A stretch of DNA of 28,625 nucleotides from Chara braunii (GCA_003427395.1 BFEA01000036.1:3379523-3408147); one strand, 5' to 3'; positions 10,901 to 24,300 are shown, counted from the first letter of the stretch. Numbers and translations are program-made. The notes: generated from the letters alone by a model not told the origin.

Positions 10901-12331
10901 CTCTACTTGCTGGATGCCCATAATGTGACAGCGAACAAGAGGACTGGTCTTACGACGAGGGTGTCAAGCTGGTAGGGGAGGAGGATGGTGCTTGGGAGGT
11001 AGGAGTAATTGGCGCATTCGGCAACAAGGGAAAGGTTAGGGTCTACCATCTTCAACAAGTCCGACGAAGAAACCGTGGAAGATCTACCACCTGTAAAAAA
11101 AACTGTTGCGGAACAGAATGTAGAGGGGAGGTGTCGGGAAATGGGCCACATTTTATTCTATCTACACAGATTCTACAGGGAAAGGAATCAAGCCAGTACA
11201 GTGAGTACACTGTGCAGCGATTGAGGAAGTAGCGCCATCCAGTACAGATGTATCATGTCCCTTCAGTCACAGTCTGACAACATATGGCGGTTGACCCTAA
11301 AGCTACCCTCCAGTCACAGTCTGACGATAAGATCATCTGCACTCGAGTTGTGGTCATAAGGGATTGGCATAGATATTGGACTGAGGTAAGATTTTTTTGG
11401 GGGCTGGTAAGATGCTATAGGCAGTGTTTTTTCAACAATATTATAGGCAGTGTGCTTTCAACTATAGTAGCATGACTAGCCCCTTTACTGATTTGACAAG
11501 GCTTGACAAGTTTTTTTTTTTTTTTTTTTGAGCAAAGCCTTTGAGCGATTGAAGACCGCACGCATTAACTACTGTCACAGTCTTTGACAGAGCTGATCCT
11601 GCCGAGCCTTTTTCTTTTTTAAACCGACGCCTCCTCTCTGTCCGCTCTACTTAAACCCTAAACCCTACGGAACGGGCAAGTCGCTCCAGCCTAAATCCTA
11701 GCTTATCCTAGCTTACTGTCTCAGAGGTTGACTACTGATGAAAGCCAGTGAGGGATAGTCATTGTGTTTGCAGCAACAAGAGGGGAAAAAGCCAAGACGT
11801 GTTGAGTATATGTTTCAGAACATGCCTGTGAGCAAGCCCTTGGCCAATTGAAGAGAAAGCTTATTAACTATTCTTGTGTCCTAAAAATTTTTGATCCTGC
11901 CAAGCCTTTCAATTTAACCATTGACAAAAGCCAGAATGGGATAGGCGCAGTGTTGCAACAACGAGAGGGGAAGGAACTAAGAACTGTTGAGTACACACGT
12001 CTAAGAAAGACGCCTTCCAAGAAAAACTAGCTGCATCTACTGATGAAGGAATTCTGTGCGCTCTGTTTACGGCTCTGAAACAATGGGAAACACTATCTCC
12101 ATCATAGACACTTTGAAATGAAAATGAAGTCCGACCATGAGACACTCCATTTACCTATGGCTTCTTGGGTGGGTGACCGGCGCGTGCAGCTATTGGGCAT
12201 TTCTGGGTCATGGGCGGGTCAACATTTGCTCTGGGTCACCTGTAGGGTGGGTGGGCAGCTGGGTGAAGCTTTGGTCTGGGTCACCCGGCCCACAGACCCA
12301 GGACCACCCGAAAAAATGACCCCCTCCTCCT

Positions 12332-12386
<55 letters not shown>

Positions 12387-15300
12387 CCTTTGGTGCCTTC
12401 CACCTTCCCCTCCTCAAAAAAAAAAGAGAGCCATTGGGTCCACCTGTACAACGCACAGGCTCGAGGTTGAGAGTGAGAGAAAAGAAAAAGTGGGCCTGGG
12501 TACAGTCGCTCAGGCACTAAAAGAAGAACGTCGGGGCAAAAAAAGAAGGGGTGCGGTCCAGCAGTCCAGCCCCTCGCCCAGCCAATAGAAGAACAACGTC
12601 AGGGCCAAAACAAAAAAAAAAGTTATCTTTTGTCTTTTCGCTCATGAAAAAGTGGGCCTGTTCTATCTCCATCATTATATTTTTGCCTTCTCGCTCCTCT
12701 CTGGCCACCATACGATGCTCAACTTTTGCCATTCTATCCTTGCAATCTTTCCTTCTCCCAGGGCCCCTTGCATAAACTTTCTAAACATCTCCTCTGCCTT
12801 TTCTTGCTTATCTTTAGTCTTCCTCTGTACCCTACTCCATTCTGATGTATACAGTCTGTCTTGAGCAAACATCTTCATCCCTCCACTCTTCCAATGTTTA
12901 CTCGCTTTTGATCTATGGATCAGCCAGGCATGCTGATTAGCATGATCACCACCTTCACAATGGAGCATGTAGTTACCATCGTGACAGGCAGGGTGAGTTG
13001 GCGCAACATAATCCGGAGCCAGTGAATGGACCGCATTTCATCTCAAAATCCCAATCATCATTTTCTTCAATCCAAGGAAAAGAACATGGGGCATGCTCTT
13101 CACTTGGACACTGAATTTTGAATGATAACACCGGCAGGCCCGGGAGCGTAGGCTGGTTGGGAGTACTTCGAGTTGTCTCAAAAAAAAAGGCTGTTATGAT
13201 CCTGGCCAATTTCGAAGTACACATTCATGAGAAAGTACAATGACGTCCAATTGCAAAAAGAAATGAATGAACTTGAGAGGAGACAGAGGGAAAGAAGAAG
13301 AAGAAGAAGAAAGAAAGAAGAAGAAGAAGATGATGTACACAGCATAGACCAATGAGAATGCTCTTCTTCTTCGCCAACCACTGTCCGAATCACACTTCTA
13401 CTGCAGGTATCACATGAGGTCCGCCATAGCCATGGCCACCCTTCTTCCTCATTCCTTCAAGGCCGAGGCTATGGCCGACTACCAGGGCATCGCCCTGCTG
13501 TGGAAAGGACAACACAAAGCAGCTATGGCAGCTCTTGCTCGGGCCGCCATGCCTGACTCTGCCTCGAAGCTTCTTGGTGTAGCTCTACCCCAACTGGGGC
13601 CTTCCAGATGCTGCACCCACCAAGGTGATGAAGATGGCATCCACCATAGCCAGGTAAGTACCTCTGGCGCATTCCCTCTTCCTCGTCCTTGTCCTCCTCT
13701 CTCGGTCCTTGCTCTTTCCCCAGCAGCGCTGAGCTGAGTGCTAGCACTGCTCCAGACGTCGCTCCAACCAGTGTGTCGGCAAACTTGCACAATGACAATG
13801 AGGAGGAGCACTTTGCTCCTCCTGGAGATATAGCAGCCTGCTTGCCTCTTGGCGAGCGACATCCAAGGCTGTGCGCCCTCCAAGCAACCGGTACCTCCTC
13901 CCTTTCGGAGGGAAACATCATCGCGGACTCTGATATTGCCCGTACAGGCCCTAGACTCAGACTGGTTGGACTGGTACCCGCGTAGACCTAGCCTACAACT
14001 ACTGGGCCTCTAAAACTGCCAACTTTTGTCTTCTTCTGCTCGGCCTCGAGTACCCGGCACATCTACCTCTACTTGGTGTGGTACCGGCCTACCTGCTACT
14101 TGAGTGTTTTCTGCTGCTCTAAGTGCCGCAGGCCTCTTTCCCTGTGAGTGTTTTCCCTGCTGCAACCCTCAATGTCACGGCCAAAGGTAAGTACCGGCCC
14201 TTTGGGCCTTCTGAAGGAACAAGTGCCCTTGCGGGTCACACACATACTCAAGCCGACAAGCACTCAGACAGGCATGCAGGCCAGCAAGCACGCACACACA
14301 CAGACTTAGAAAACTCAGCGACAGGCGGGAAACTCAGCAAGCTATACATTCCATGAGCAAAACTCATAAATCAGCTGTGTGTCCCAGTCCGTGTTTGGCA
14401 GGTCATTACAAGGCAGAAAGAAAAAACGGAAGGCCACGGATTGTAGCCTCAGTTCTGATTGATCATGTGTCAAGGTATTTACTTTTTCTGTTTTGTTTCT
14501 TCTCTCCATTCACACACATAACTTGTATGTGCGTGTTTCAGATTTTCACCACAACAGCCCCTGATCCACCCAGATGAGTAGAACCAAAATCGAAGCAGCT
14601 TTGGTCCTATTAGACAACGAAGCACGCTTGAGTTGAGACATTCCAACAATGAACCAGTTTTGCCTCTATAGCAATTAACACGGAGCACAACAAATCTGCT
14701 GAAACGTTGTGAAATCCCTTTGTTGGTTTTCTTTCGGGCACCCCTTTCGTTTGTTCTTGCAGCTCCACTTTTACTATGCCTCTCACGTATAAGGCTGGCC
14801 ACATTGATTGTAATTGAGCTCCACATGCCCACACCCCATTGTGCCTTAAAGGCACACTTGCATGTCATGAGAGGAGGCAGAGTAAAGGGGGAGGTATACT
14901 CCTGTTCATTTTTCTTCAGATCTTCAGCTTATATTTTGTCTGTTCTCTAAATGATGCTCATTTGTATACATTTACTGGTGGTACACAAGGGGAGGGAGGA
15001 TGGGAAGGGATAGGAGGAGCTCTATAGGGAGTGAGGGGCAGGGGAGGGAGAAGGGGTAGGGGAGAAAGCGGAGCGACATGGGACACAACAGAGATATACC
15101 GAACTTCACTGGATTCTAAAACTCTAAATACTCACGGCTGGAGGAGTCTACCTAGAATGGCACAAGGGGCCAGTCAATGGTTGGGCTGGAGTTCAGGAGA
15201 AGCTGTTGCCTATGGTAGGCAGAAAAGATTTCAAGTTGAGGAGCAGCCGTTGCCTATGGTAAGTGGCCACCCCTACAAACCGGACAGGTCTGCGGGTGGA

Positions 15301-18300
15301 CTGTGGAAGCACCGCATCCAATTCTCGCAGTCACAGTTGCTGCATCGAATGGCACGGTGTAGACAGATGTGACAGACTGCGTGGTTCCTGCATGCTAGGA
15401 ACACACGGGCATGTCGACCACAATTGTAGAGGCATTGCCGTTCCAGCCCATGTCTACAAAATGGACATGAAGTCTCAGGGTGTTGTACATGAGTGCAGTA
15501 TTGACCGTCATCATACATATGAAAACAAAAACTCGCATGGGCTATCCCTTCATAATCCTCACGGCATAAGGCATGCAAACCACATGCTAGCTGAATCTCC
15601 GGTAGGTCATCACAAAGCGGCATCGAGCAGGTTTCTTGGGTTTCCTTCAGTATTTATTCCCTCTCTATGGCCAAATGACGACAGCGGGGATTGATCCAGA
15701 GCAAGGGTGTTTAGCTGCTGCAGGACTTGGTCTGCAACAGCTCGCCCTGGTGGTGATAACCTATCAGTACAGCACTCTGTAGGTGGTTCGTATGGTGTCA
15801 TATTTTACTCCTCAGGCTGCTGCATCCGTCGTCGTCTGGCAAGGAAGAAGGAAATATGTCTGCAGTTGCAGTACGTGTATGCCCAACACCGCATGTGGGA
15901 CATGTTAGTAGAGGATGTGGTGGATGATGGCACCGGGGATAGTCCACACAGCAGAGACATATTTTCTATGACAGCTTCCTGGAAACATTGACAACACATG
16001 GCATGTTGCTGATATGTCAGCAGTAAAGAAGGCTGACATGCGCAGCTATTTAAGCATGGCAGATCAAGGCCACAATGGCATGCTGGGAAGTAATCAGGGG
16101 TAGAGGGGAATGGGCACGGAACAAAGGATCGCAGTTTTTCTGTGGCAGTGGCTGGCAGCGACCATCCCTTCATAGAGTTCAGAGCAGAGGCTATGCCGTG
16201 TACATGCCTGACCATCCCCCAGAGAGGTCCCTTCATTGTTCGTGGTACAATCCGTCCGATCCACATAGAGAGGGGACGCTGACCATGCACGGGGAAAGAA
16301 GGAGGTTTATACGGATTGCTCTCCGGAGGCTGTAGTGCTTGTGAGAGCTCATCGACTGTTCCTGACGGATGAGCCAGACCGAGTGATGTTCTACCGCTTG
16401 GTGATAGAAAGAGTTAATATTTCCTGCTGTATGCACCCTACTGCCATTGTCCCATAGAGTCCATGAATTATCGCAAAGGTAACAGCACTGAAATGACCTG
16501 GACGATGTAAGATGCATCCCAGAATATTCGGATCCATGCCTGGCACATGATTTTGTGGAGCAGGCTGGAGTTGTAGACATCTACCCATAAATGCCGTCGA
16601 CAGGACTTCCATGTTCAAGCCAGGTGCAGTACTGTTGTCCTCTGGGCAGCCGGCACGGTGCTCTTTTCTATCCAGCGGACGTCTCCAAAACCAGAAACAG
16701 TATAAGGGTTGCAATTGTAAGCAAGGAGAAATGCATTAATTGCATAGTACGCACAGCCGCCTCGCTGTAGCACTATGACATCATCCGATTCTGCAGGTTG
16801 TGCGGCAGGGGGAGGTTTCTCCAACACTGCAGATTGCCAGGCAGGCGGGGATTTGTGCGGTCTTGACCATTTCTTTCAAGTTCCTCTGGTTGTATTAACT
16901 CCATCGGATCTAGTATGCACTCCGGAGAAATATCATCTCGAGTCGGGGGCTCGATCAGGTAATCAGAAGGTGGATCATTGGCATTTGAAGCGGGAAGCAA
17001 CCAGGGTTAGGTGGTTGAGGAATAGGCGGGTCAGATGCAGGAAGCAGAGGTTGATTAGCCGCAATGTACTCAAGTCTCAAAGTGCCTGCTAGTCGTGCAA
17101 ATGCTGCGCAGGTAGCTGCACCTCGTGTCTGGTGCACTCGCAGGCCTGCAGCACTGAAAAAATCATTGCCACATTGCGGGCATCAGACTCGATATGTACT
17201 AATCCTGACTGATGTATACTGAGAGCGATGAAGTCGTTCCGTACAGTTGCGAGCATGTTGTCGGAGCAGATCTCTAACCCCTGCAGGGGGCGTGGTATTC
17301 ATGCTGTTCCAGGACAGATGAGTCCGCTGTCTTGGAGGCAGCGGTGGAGACGGGGAGCGTCTCCTCCAAAGAGGCATCTGTAACGATCGATCTGACGCTG
17401 GATGTCTCTACCGACAAGGACTTTGTGACGGCTGATCTGACCATGGATGTGTTGATGATAAGGTCAATGAAGAAGGGGAGGCATGCGAGGTGGGCGATGA
17501 GGAGGAGGAGGAGGAGAAGGCAGAGGAAGAGGAAAGTGAAGAAGAGGAGGCAGATGACTGAGGGGATGATGTAGTGGCGAGGGAGGTGGTGGTTATGGTG
17601 GTGGTTGTGGTTGTGGTTGTTGTGGTTGTTGTTGTTGTCGTTGTTGTGGTGGTGGTTANNNNNNNNNNNNNNNNNNNNNNNNNNNNNNNNNNNNNNNNNN
17701 NNNNNNNNNNNNNNNNNNNNNNNNNNNNNNNNNNNNNNNNNNNNNGGGGTGGTGGGTGTGGTGGAGGCAGAGGCAGCGATGGTGGCGGCGCACTTTCAGC
17801 AGCAGCCGTCACTGAATTGCCAAGATGCAGGCCTTCAACGTTTGTGTGGTTGAGTGGTGTGCGTGTGTGTGTGTGTGTCTGTGTGGAGACAGAGACAGAG
17901 AAAGAGGAACTTTTTCTGTGTTGTTTCTTCTATCCATTCACACACATAACTTGTGTGTGTGTGAGTGTGTGGAGGGAGAGAGAAGAGGAGGTGGTGTGTA
18001 GTTCAACTCTGTCCTCCTCTCCCCCTCCCCATGCTCCATCAATGCCCTGCCACAAGGACACCCCTTCCCCTTTCTTGCTCTTCGCCATGCCTTTCCCCCT
18101 CTATGCCATGGGCAAAATCGTGACAGACGAAAATATTGCTTTCCGAACATCTATCCCTCAAAATTCGTTTCATACTCCAAATGCATCCTGCACTGTCTGC
18201 TCCGATGTATGGAAGTTATCTAGTGCTCGGTTAAAGGCTTAAAGACATCAAAGTTCAAACTCTGGTATTCTCCATTTTCCTCCCCCTTCCCATTCCACCC

Positions 18301-21300
18301 ACCCACCTAACATCCCCCTTCGTATCAGACCCCCTCAATTTGCAGAAGCCAAACTTCCGCACATCCCATTTAGGAAAGCAACACCATGGATCATCTTGAC
18401 ACAAAGCTGTTCAAAGACAAGTGAAAGCATCTTAAGTCATCTCCTTGCTCAAGGGATAGCACAGAGGTCACAGAACTTGGTCAGCTGAGCAACATGCCCA
18501 GTAATGTGAGCCTTTACCACTCACCTGCTCTGTCTCCTCATTACTAGCGTAAGTTTCACATTGTCAATAAAAATGAGGTTTACTCTAACTTTACTGAGTA
18601 CTGAAAAATACTAAGACAAACTGGTCAAGGAGCAGAAGACAAACTCTGATATATTTGTCGCCATTGCTGCGCCGCGAACACCCAAGCCCGCTCCAAAGAT
18701 TAAAATTGGGCACAATATGCAATTCAGAACGTTTCCAAAAACTGCAACCACACGCAAAATCCATTGCAAGTTAACCACAAAGTAGCCAGGACTAAGAACA
18801 CACCAAGTAGAATCAAACCCGTAACTTCCTCAGACATGAAAAGTCCAAACTACAATTGCTGAGCAATGACAACGAGCGCTTGAGGTGTTTGAGATCAAAG
18901 ATCTTGACAGGGTAAATAGCAGAGGAAAGTCTTGAGGATATTCGGAGGAAGTTTGGACACTAAAGAGTTTTGTCGATATCCCAGGGGTCTGAAGACACAA
19001 AAAGGAGGGTGGTTACAGAGCATATTGGAGGCACAAGATTAAAAAGGGTGGGACAGACTGGAAGTGGATATTAAGGATCCTGAGTTCAACCCCGCAGAAT
19101 GGGGATTGCACATATAAACAGGTGAATGAAAGGTAAGAAAGCTGTCTCCTCTGCACAAATACACCTACCTGGAAAGACCACAAGTGGTTAATGGAGGACC
19201 CCCACCTGTCAGCTCGTGGGTTAACGGGTCCAAGAGTGAAATTGGGGTTGGGGCCCTTGGGGGTCAATTTTTTATTTTTTTAAAAAGGAAATTATCATTT
19301 AATTAATAATTATGCCTATATATTGCAATACACAAAGGAGCCCGGGAATCCCTCCACATCTCAACCAGGTGTACTGAGGCCATTACTCAGCTTAGGCTTG
19401 ACTGGAAATCGGTTCCAGTGTCCCACTTCTGCATCATTCCACAAAAGGAAAACTGGAAAAAGGGGGTAGAGCTAGTGCCCCTTGTTAAGTTCTATCGCTA
19501 GCCTATACCTTCAAACCGACGAATAAAAGGAAGGAAGAAGCACATCCAGGAATCTAGTGATATTGTCGTTGAACGGTTGAAGGCATGGTGGCTATATTTA
19601 GTAATTACTAATTACCCATTTTGTGTACAAAGGATTGTTCGACTAGTTTCTCACGGCATCAAATAAACATTCCAGCTACAAACATAGTTCAAAGCAGACA
19701 TGAGACAATTTTGATAGAGGAAAGAGGGCATGACAATTGGGTCGGATCCATAGGTGAAGAACTCTCAGGAATATATAATTGGGTTATGGGCATGAAAGGA
19801 AAAGAGGCCATAAATATACTAATGGATCTCGATACCCAGGCGCCTTCTTTGATTAAGCCTTGGCTTACACTACCTAAGACCTCTGTTTTCCAATGGATAG
19901 AGCAATAATTAATACCAGGAGAAGGGGCCTGTGTGGGAGCTGCTAAGGTAGACGCCAACATCAGAAATAGCTAAAGATTTATGTACCCATTACACTTAGA
20001 ATTCTGCAAAAGAAATGGCGCTTACCCCATATCTTTGGAATCCTATTTGTTTCCTTCATCGCTTAAACTCTAAACCCTACTTACATCCTAAACCCCACAG
20101 TATCTGATATTCTTCCCCTGAGGTTTGTCCTCCATGTCGGGGCCTGTTGATGCCCCTCCGTGAATCAATGGAATGACAACCTTTTTTTCTTTTTTGCTGT
20201 TTTTCCTTGTGCCAACGCCATCTGCTGAAACTTCTTTATTAGATCCTGGGCTTGCTTTGGCTCTTGGTGCGCTTGTCTTCTTACTCATCGCCACTGTGCT
20301 AGGATATCTGTTCCTAGGAGGTCGTGGAAGGTATCCCTTGCTTCCAGCCTGTGCATTGTCTCTTGCCAATTACCTGTTGACATCAGTGCTTCCAAATGGT
20401 CCACAATGTGTACTGCCTTAACACTTGAAAGCCTCGTTTCTGGTGTTGCTGCCATGGCGTAGAGAGTTCCAGTCCTGTAAGCAGTACCCTTCTATCCTCC
20501 GGGAAAGGGGCGTCCAATATCCTTCTCCACAATGCCTTGGCTTCTGCGCATAGATACGCCGGCTCGGGGCGATCTACAAGGCAGTGAAGCATTGATTCCT
20601 GATGCCCCCCCGTACAGAGAAGGCAAAACTGCTGAAAGGGGTCTCTATGGTGTTGACTGCGGCGTTCATAAAGCCATGCGTTAACTGGTAGCGCCACGTG
20701 GAAAATCAGCCACGGCATAATCCTCACCCTACCCAAGCATATATTATGCAGCGCAGGCCACTTCTTCTTCTTCCTTCTTCTTCTCACTAAAGTGGACACA
20801 CAGAGAAGTGGTATTCATTCTTTTCCTACAAACAACTGGGATGTGGTCTAGTTCGCACAAAATGACTTGTGTATGCTTGTAAAGAAAGGGGTAAGACAAC
20901 GCGCAGAGATGCTTCAGAGTGGTAGCAGATAGTGTGGCAACTAGGGCCGGCATATGATCAGCTTGCTGGCAAAATAATTAAAATCTATGTGTTTGACTTA
21001 CATACGGGCAGAAGGTTCAACACATGCAGATATGCATTGCAGCAGTTGGGAACACACTTGAAATGCATGAAGCATGTAGGCCACTGAGACTGCTCGGCTA
21101 CATGCATTTACCAGAAAAGGCCCCATTTAACCCCCTTTATACCCCTTCAGGTTGTGCGAGGAAGACAACTCAGAAGCAAGGGGAGGAGATGAGGGGTGTG
21201 CGGGGAGTGGGTGGGGGCGGGGAAGCCACCTCTGTGGCTGGCACACTGCTACAGATTGGTGTAATCATGAATTCAATTTGCCAATACAGCTGCAACATCC

Positions 21301-24300
21301 TGACTAGTCAATGAATGGTGAAAGACAGGTGAAAAGATTGGAGTGATGTACTTGTTCCATAGAGTGGTGACTTGGTATCTCCAAAGCCTCGAAATGCACC
21401 CTGCGTAGCCAATGAGACCACGACAGCTGGCGCTCCCATTGCCCGTATAGACAAGTATTCCCGTGCAAAAGGGCGCATTACAGAATCCTGCGTAACAAGA
21501 ATCATAACCATATGATGAGCAATGTTAATGCCCATTCTCAGATACAATCAAAATAATGGGGGGAAGGAGGCTCATCCCACATCTTCCCCTTGGCTGTAAT
21601 ATCCTGTTTTTTTTGTAACCCCCCCCCTCAATAGTTCTTTGGGCCATGAAGGCTCTGAGTAGGGGTTTAAAATTGCCACAGGGGCCTGCTCCTTTTTTCT
21701 TGGGACAACTAGGTAGATGTTAATTCAATTTAATTGCCATACAATACGGGACTGTGGACAGCAGAGATATCTTCCAGCTCAGCGAACATTCAGAGGAATC
21801 GCACGGCCCAGATCATGGGACGAGTCATGTTCACTATCTCTGGCCTATGTTGCGCATAGACTCCTACTGGGGCGTTGAAGCAGTTTCACACCCCTAAAAA
21901 ATCCCTCAGTTTGGCATAGCCAGATTTCTTCTCAACGGGACAAATTGATTCCTGTCACAACCACCTTCACTGTTTCTCTCCACTCTTTCCCGTCCCTAAC
22001 CTCCAATCCTGGACCATGTCCACTCGATAAACCCAATCTCCTTTTCCTGTGCTTGGCCATTGTATCCAGACTACCAGATTACCAATGCCTTTTACAACTG
22101 CCCTGGCTACCAGGGAACCCTCTCTTTCCCACTTAGGGTATACTGACACTAGGCCCTCAGAATCGCAGATCGAGTCCTGCTTTCCGATCGGCTCGATCGG
22201 CCGACTGATTTTGCAATTCTACGATTTTGGGTGCCCAGTGTGAGTACACCATTAGTCCGTCTGATTGACGATCTGACAGCAGTAAGTTACTTTTTCTGCC
22301 AGTTGCCGACCCTCTCTTTTTCACGTAGTCCGTCTGATTGACGATCTGACAGCAGCAAGTTACCTTTCTGCTAGTCGGGGTTGGCCCAGTTTTCAGAAGG
22401 TACTGGTGGGCCAGCGGTGGCTTAATATTTTTATTGTGAATGATAGGTGTTGGAGTGGGTATCATTGTATTTAAATCTCCGGAAACCTGGACCTATTTTC
22501 CCACGGGTGTTTCAGTAGAACAAAGCTTGTTTTCAACCAAAAAAAAAAAAAAAAAAAAGCAAAAGATTTTGGAGAATGCAAAATACGAGTCGAAAAAATT
22601 AGTCTGTTTGTGCCTGAACAAGAGACCAAACTGAAAGATCAGAGTTTTTTTGCACTTACTGTTCCCATCAAGTCCATTCGAAGTCTTTCAAGTTTTCACG
22701 TATGAGAAAGGGCAATCATTTGGCCTAGTGGAATCCCATGAACAATTCTACCAGCCACCTTGCCTGCCCAATGAACTGTTACGAGCTGAAGGCAGACTGC
22801 AGATTCCTTTGGCAGTCCTACACACGAGCCCCTCTGCGGCCCAGCCCATGCGGCTGCATGCTATAGACTATTAGACACGGATTTTTTTTGATGAACAGCT
22901 TGTGAGTTCGAATCGTGATGGAATCGGATGAAAACAATAATGTTTGCAGCTAACCCCCTTAACAAAGACACGGGCCCTTCCATGACCAGAACAGTTACTT
23001 GAACTTACTTCTCATCCTCTCTATTCCATTTACTGTGCGATTATGGACACTAGATTCCCTCAACACACTAGAGAAGTAACTTGAACTTACTTCCTATTCC
23101 CTCTATTCCAGTTACTGTGCGATTATCGACATTAGATGCCTTCAACACAACCCTCTCCCTACTCCAAGACCTCTACTCTTTTTGTTTTTCCCCCTTACCC
23201 AGCTTAGCTTCCGAGCCGACGCTCGATGCCGAAACCCGCCACCCTACCTATCCTCCTAGACTATTCCTTCCTAGCTGCCTTCTACTTTACCTAGCTGCCC
23301 TTACGCTAAGCCTTCTCCTTCTTTTATCCCACCTCCCTCTCTGATCAGTGATTTCTAGTTAAATAACCCCCTGCTACCCCTATTCTTGTCACCACTCCTT
23401 GGCTACGGGACCGTTCTCTTAAACCCTAAACCCTAGTGCAGCTCTATTTAGAATTTACTGATTACCCAGAAAAACGCTGTGTGTAGCTCTTTTATTTGCC
23501 AGATAATTGCATGACGGGAAGAAGAAGCAGCTCTATTTTCAGTGCCTGAAGGAGAGAGTCTGGGCGCAGGCTTAGCCAGTCGCTCTGGCTCTATACTGTG
23601 CTGTTGTCAGTATTCATTATTGCAGGCTGTTCAGCGCAGACAGCCACCCAAAAGTGGACATAAATTTTATTGTTTTGTCAAGTGTAATGATGTGATTCTC
23701 CAATACAAGTTTGGAGTGAATTTTTGTACTACTTGGGTATGCTTCCAATCAAGTTTTCACGAGCAATGATTGCTGAAATTCTTCGAAGTTTTGCCATTTC
23801 CTACACTGGTATCAGTGCTGGCGACAATGAGAATGTCAGCGAGGTGATCAGGTTTGTCTGGCTGCCAGGTCAGCATAGGTACCGTGCTGGTACCTACCTC
23901 TAAAAAGGTTGTAGGGCTTTCGGGGATATCACGGAGGGAGGAGATCTGGCAGGAGGCCGCACACACCGGGTTCAGCCACCCAACTTGCAACTACCCATAC
24001 GTTGCTGCACCTTGTATTGCCGTGCAAGGAAGGAGCAAGCAGAGGGGAAGCCGCAGGAAGTTGGTCGCAACACAGCAGGCTAGTAAGAAGCCTGCACCCA
24101 TGACCGGTTATGAGCGTTGAAGAGGAAGAAGAGGGTCCAAAAGGGGAAGCTCGAGATGGCAGTCACTATGACGAATGAGATGGCTGGCCGGAGAGGAGAA
24201 GGATTGAATTGGAGAGCAGAGTAAAGAAAAGAGGAGGGAGCGGAACAATGGAAGCAGATGATAGCAGAGTCTGCCGGTGAAACGAGCGCTCAGGTCAATG

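Larger units (their letters stand above)
15273..17812 (-). pseudogene. Decayed multi-domain gene: low-complexity N-terminus, C2HC zinc finger, Josephin-like cysteine protease, RING-like Cys/His modules
   Basis: No single frame is open, but domain-like pieces follow one another along the minus strand. A Pro/Thr/Ser-rich stretch (17812-17408, broken by an assembly gap) and 17377-17183 share one frame. A TGA at 17185-17183 directly precedes a zinc finger in the same frame. Frame changes then occur near 17000, 16810, 16650, 16480 and 16290, with a stop at 15807-15805 and another frame change near 15615. Pieces include CPQCGNDF...GLRVH...[24 protein letters not shown] then SWTLWDNG, and two Cys/His clusters. 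The C-then-H-then-DN order and the CAxxAxNAxLL context resemble Josephin deubiquitinases. The last cluster follows RING spacing. It sits inside the 9.1-kb transporter intron. It may be a retroelement or captured-gene remnant. Sequencing indels are an alternative explanation for some shifts. Confidence 0.55.

Noticed and set aside
12118-12588. 156-codon ORF with a long Pro run (and Gly run on the other strand)
   Set aside because: Created by a 51-base C homopolymer; only its first codons belong to the RNase H remnant.
13479-13921. Minus-strand ORFs of 132-134 codons
   Set aside because: Antisense shadows of the GC-rich plus-strand reading; no domain or splice support.
16885-16930. LDP-containing reading considered as the missing MATE exon
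   Set aside because: It belongs to the frame of the decayed protease gene, and a phase-perfect exon was found at 18645-18741.
17574-18242. 222-codon plus-strand poly-Val ORF
   Set aside because: Runs through simple repeat and an assembly gap; the minus-strand reading fits the neighbouring decayed gene better.
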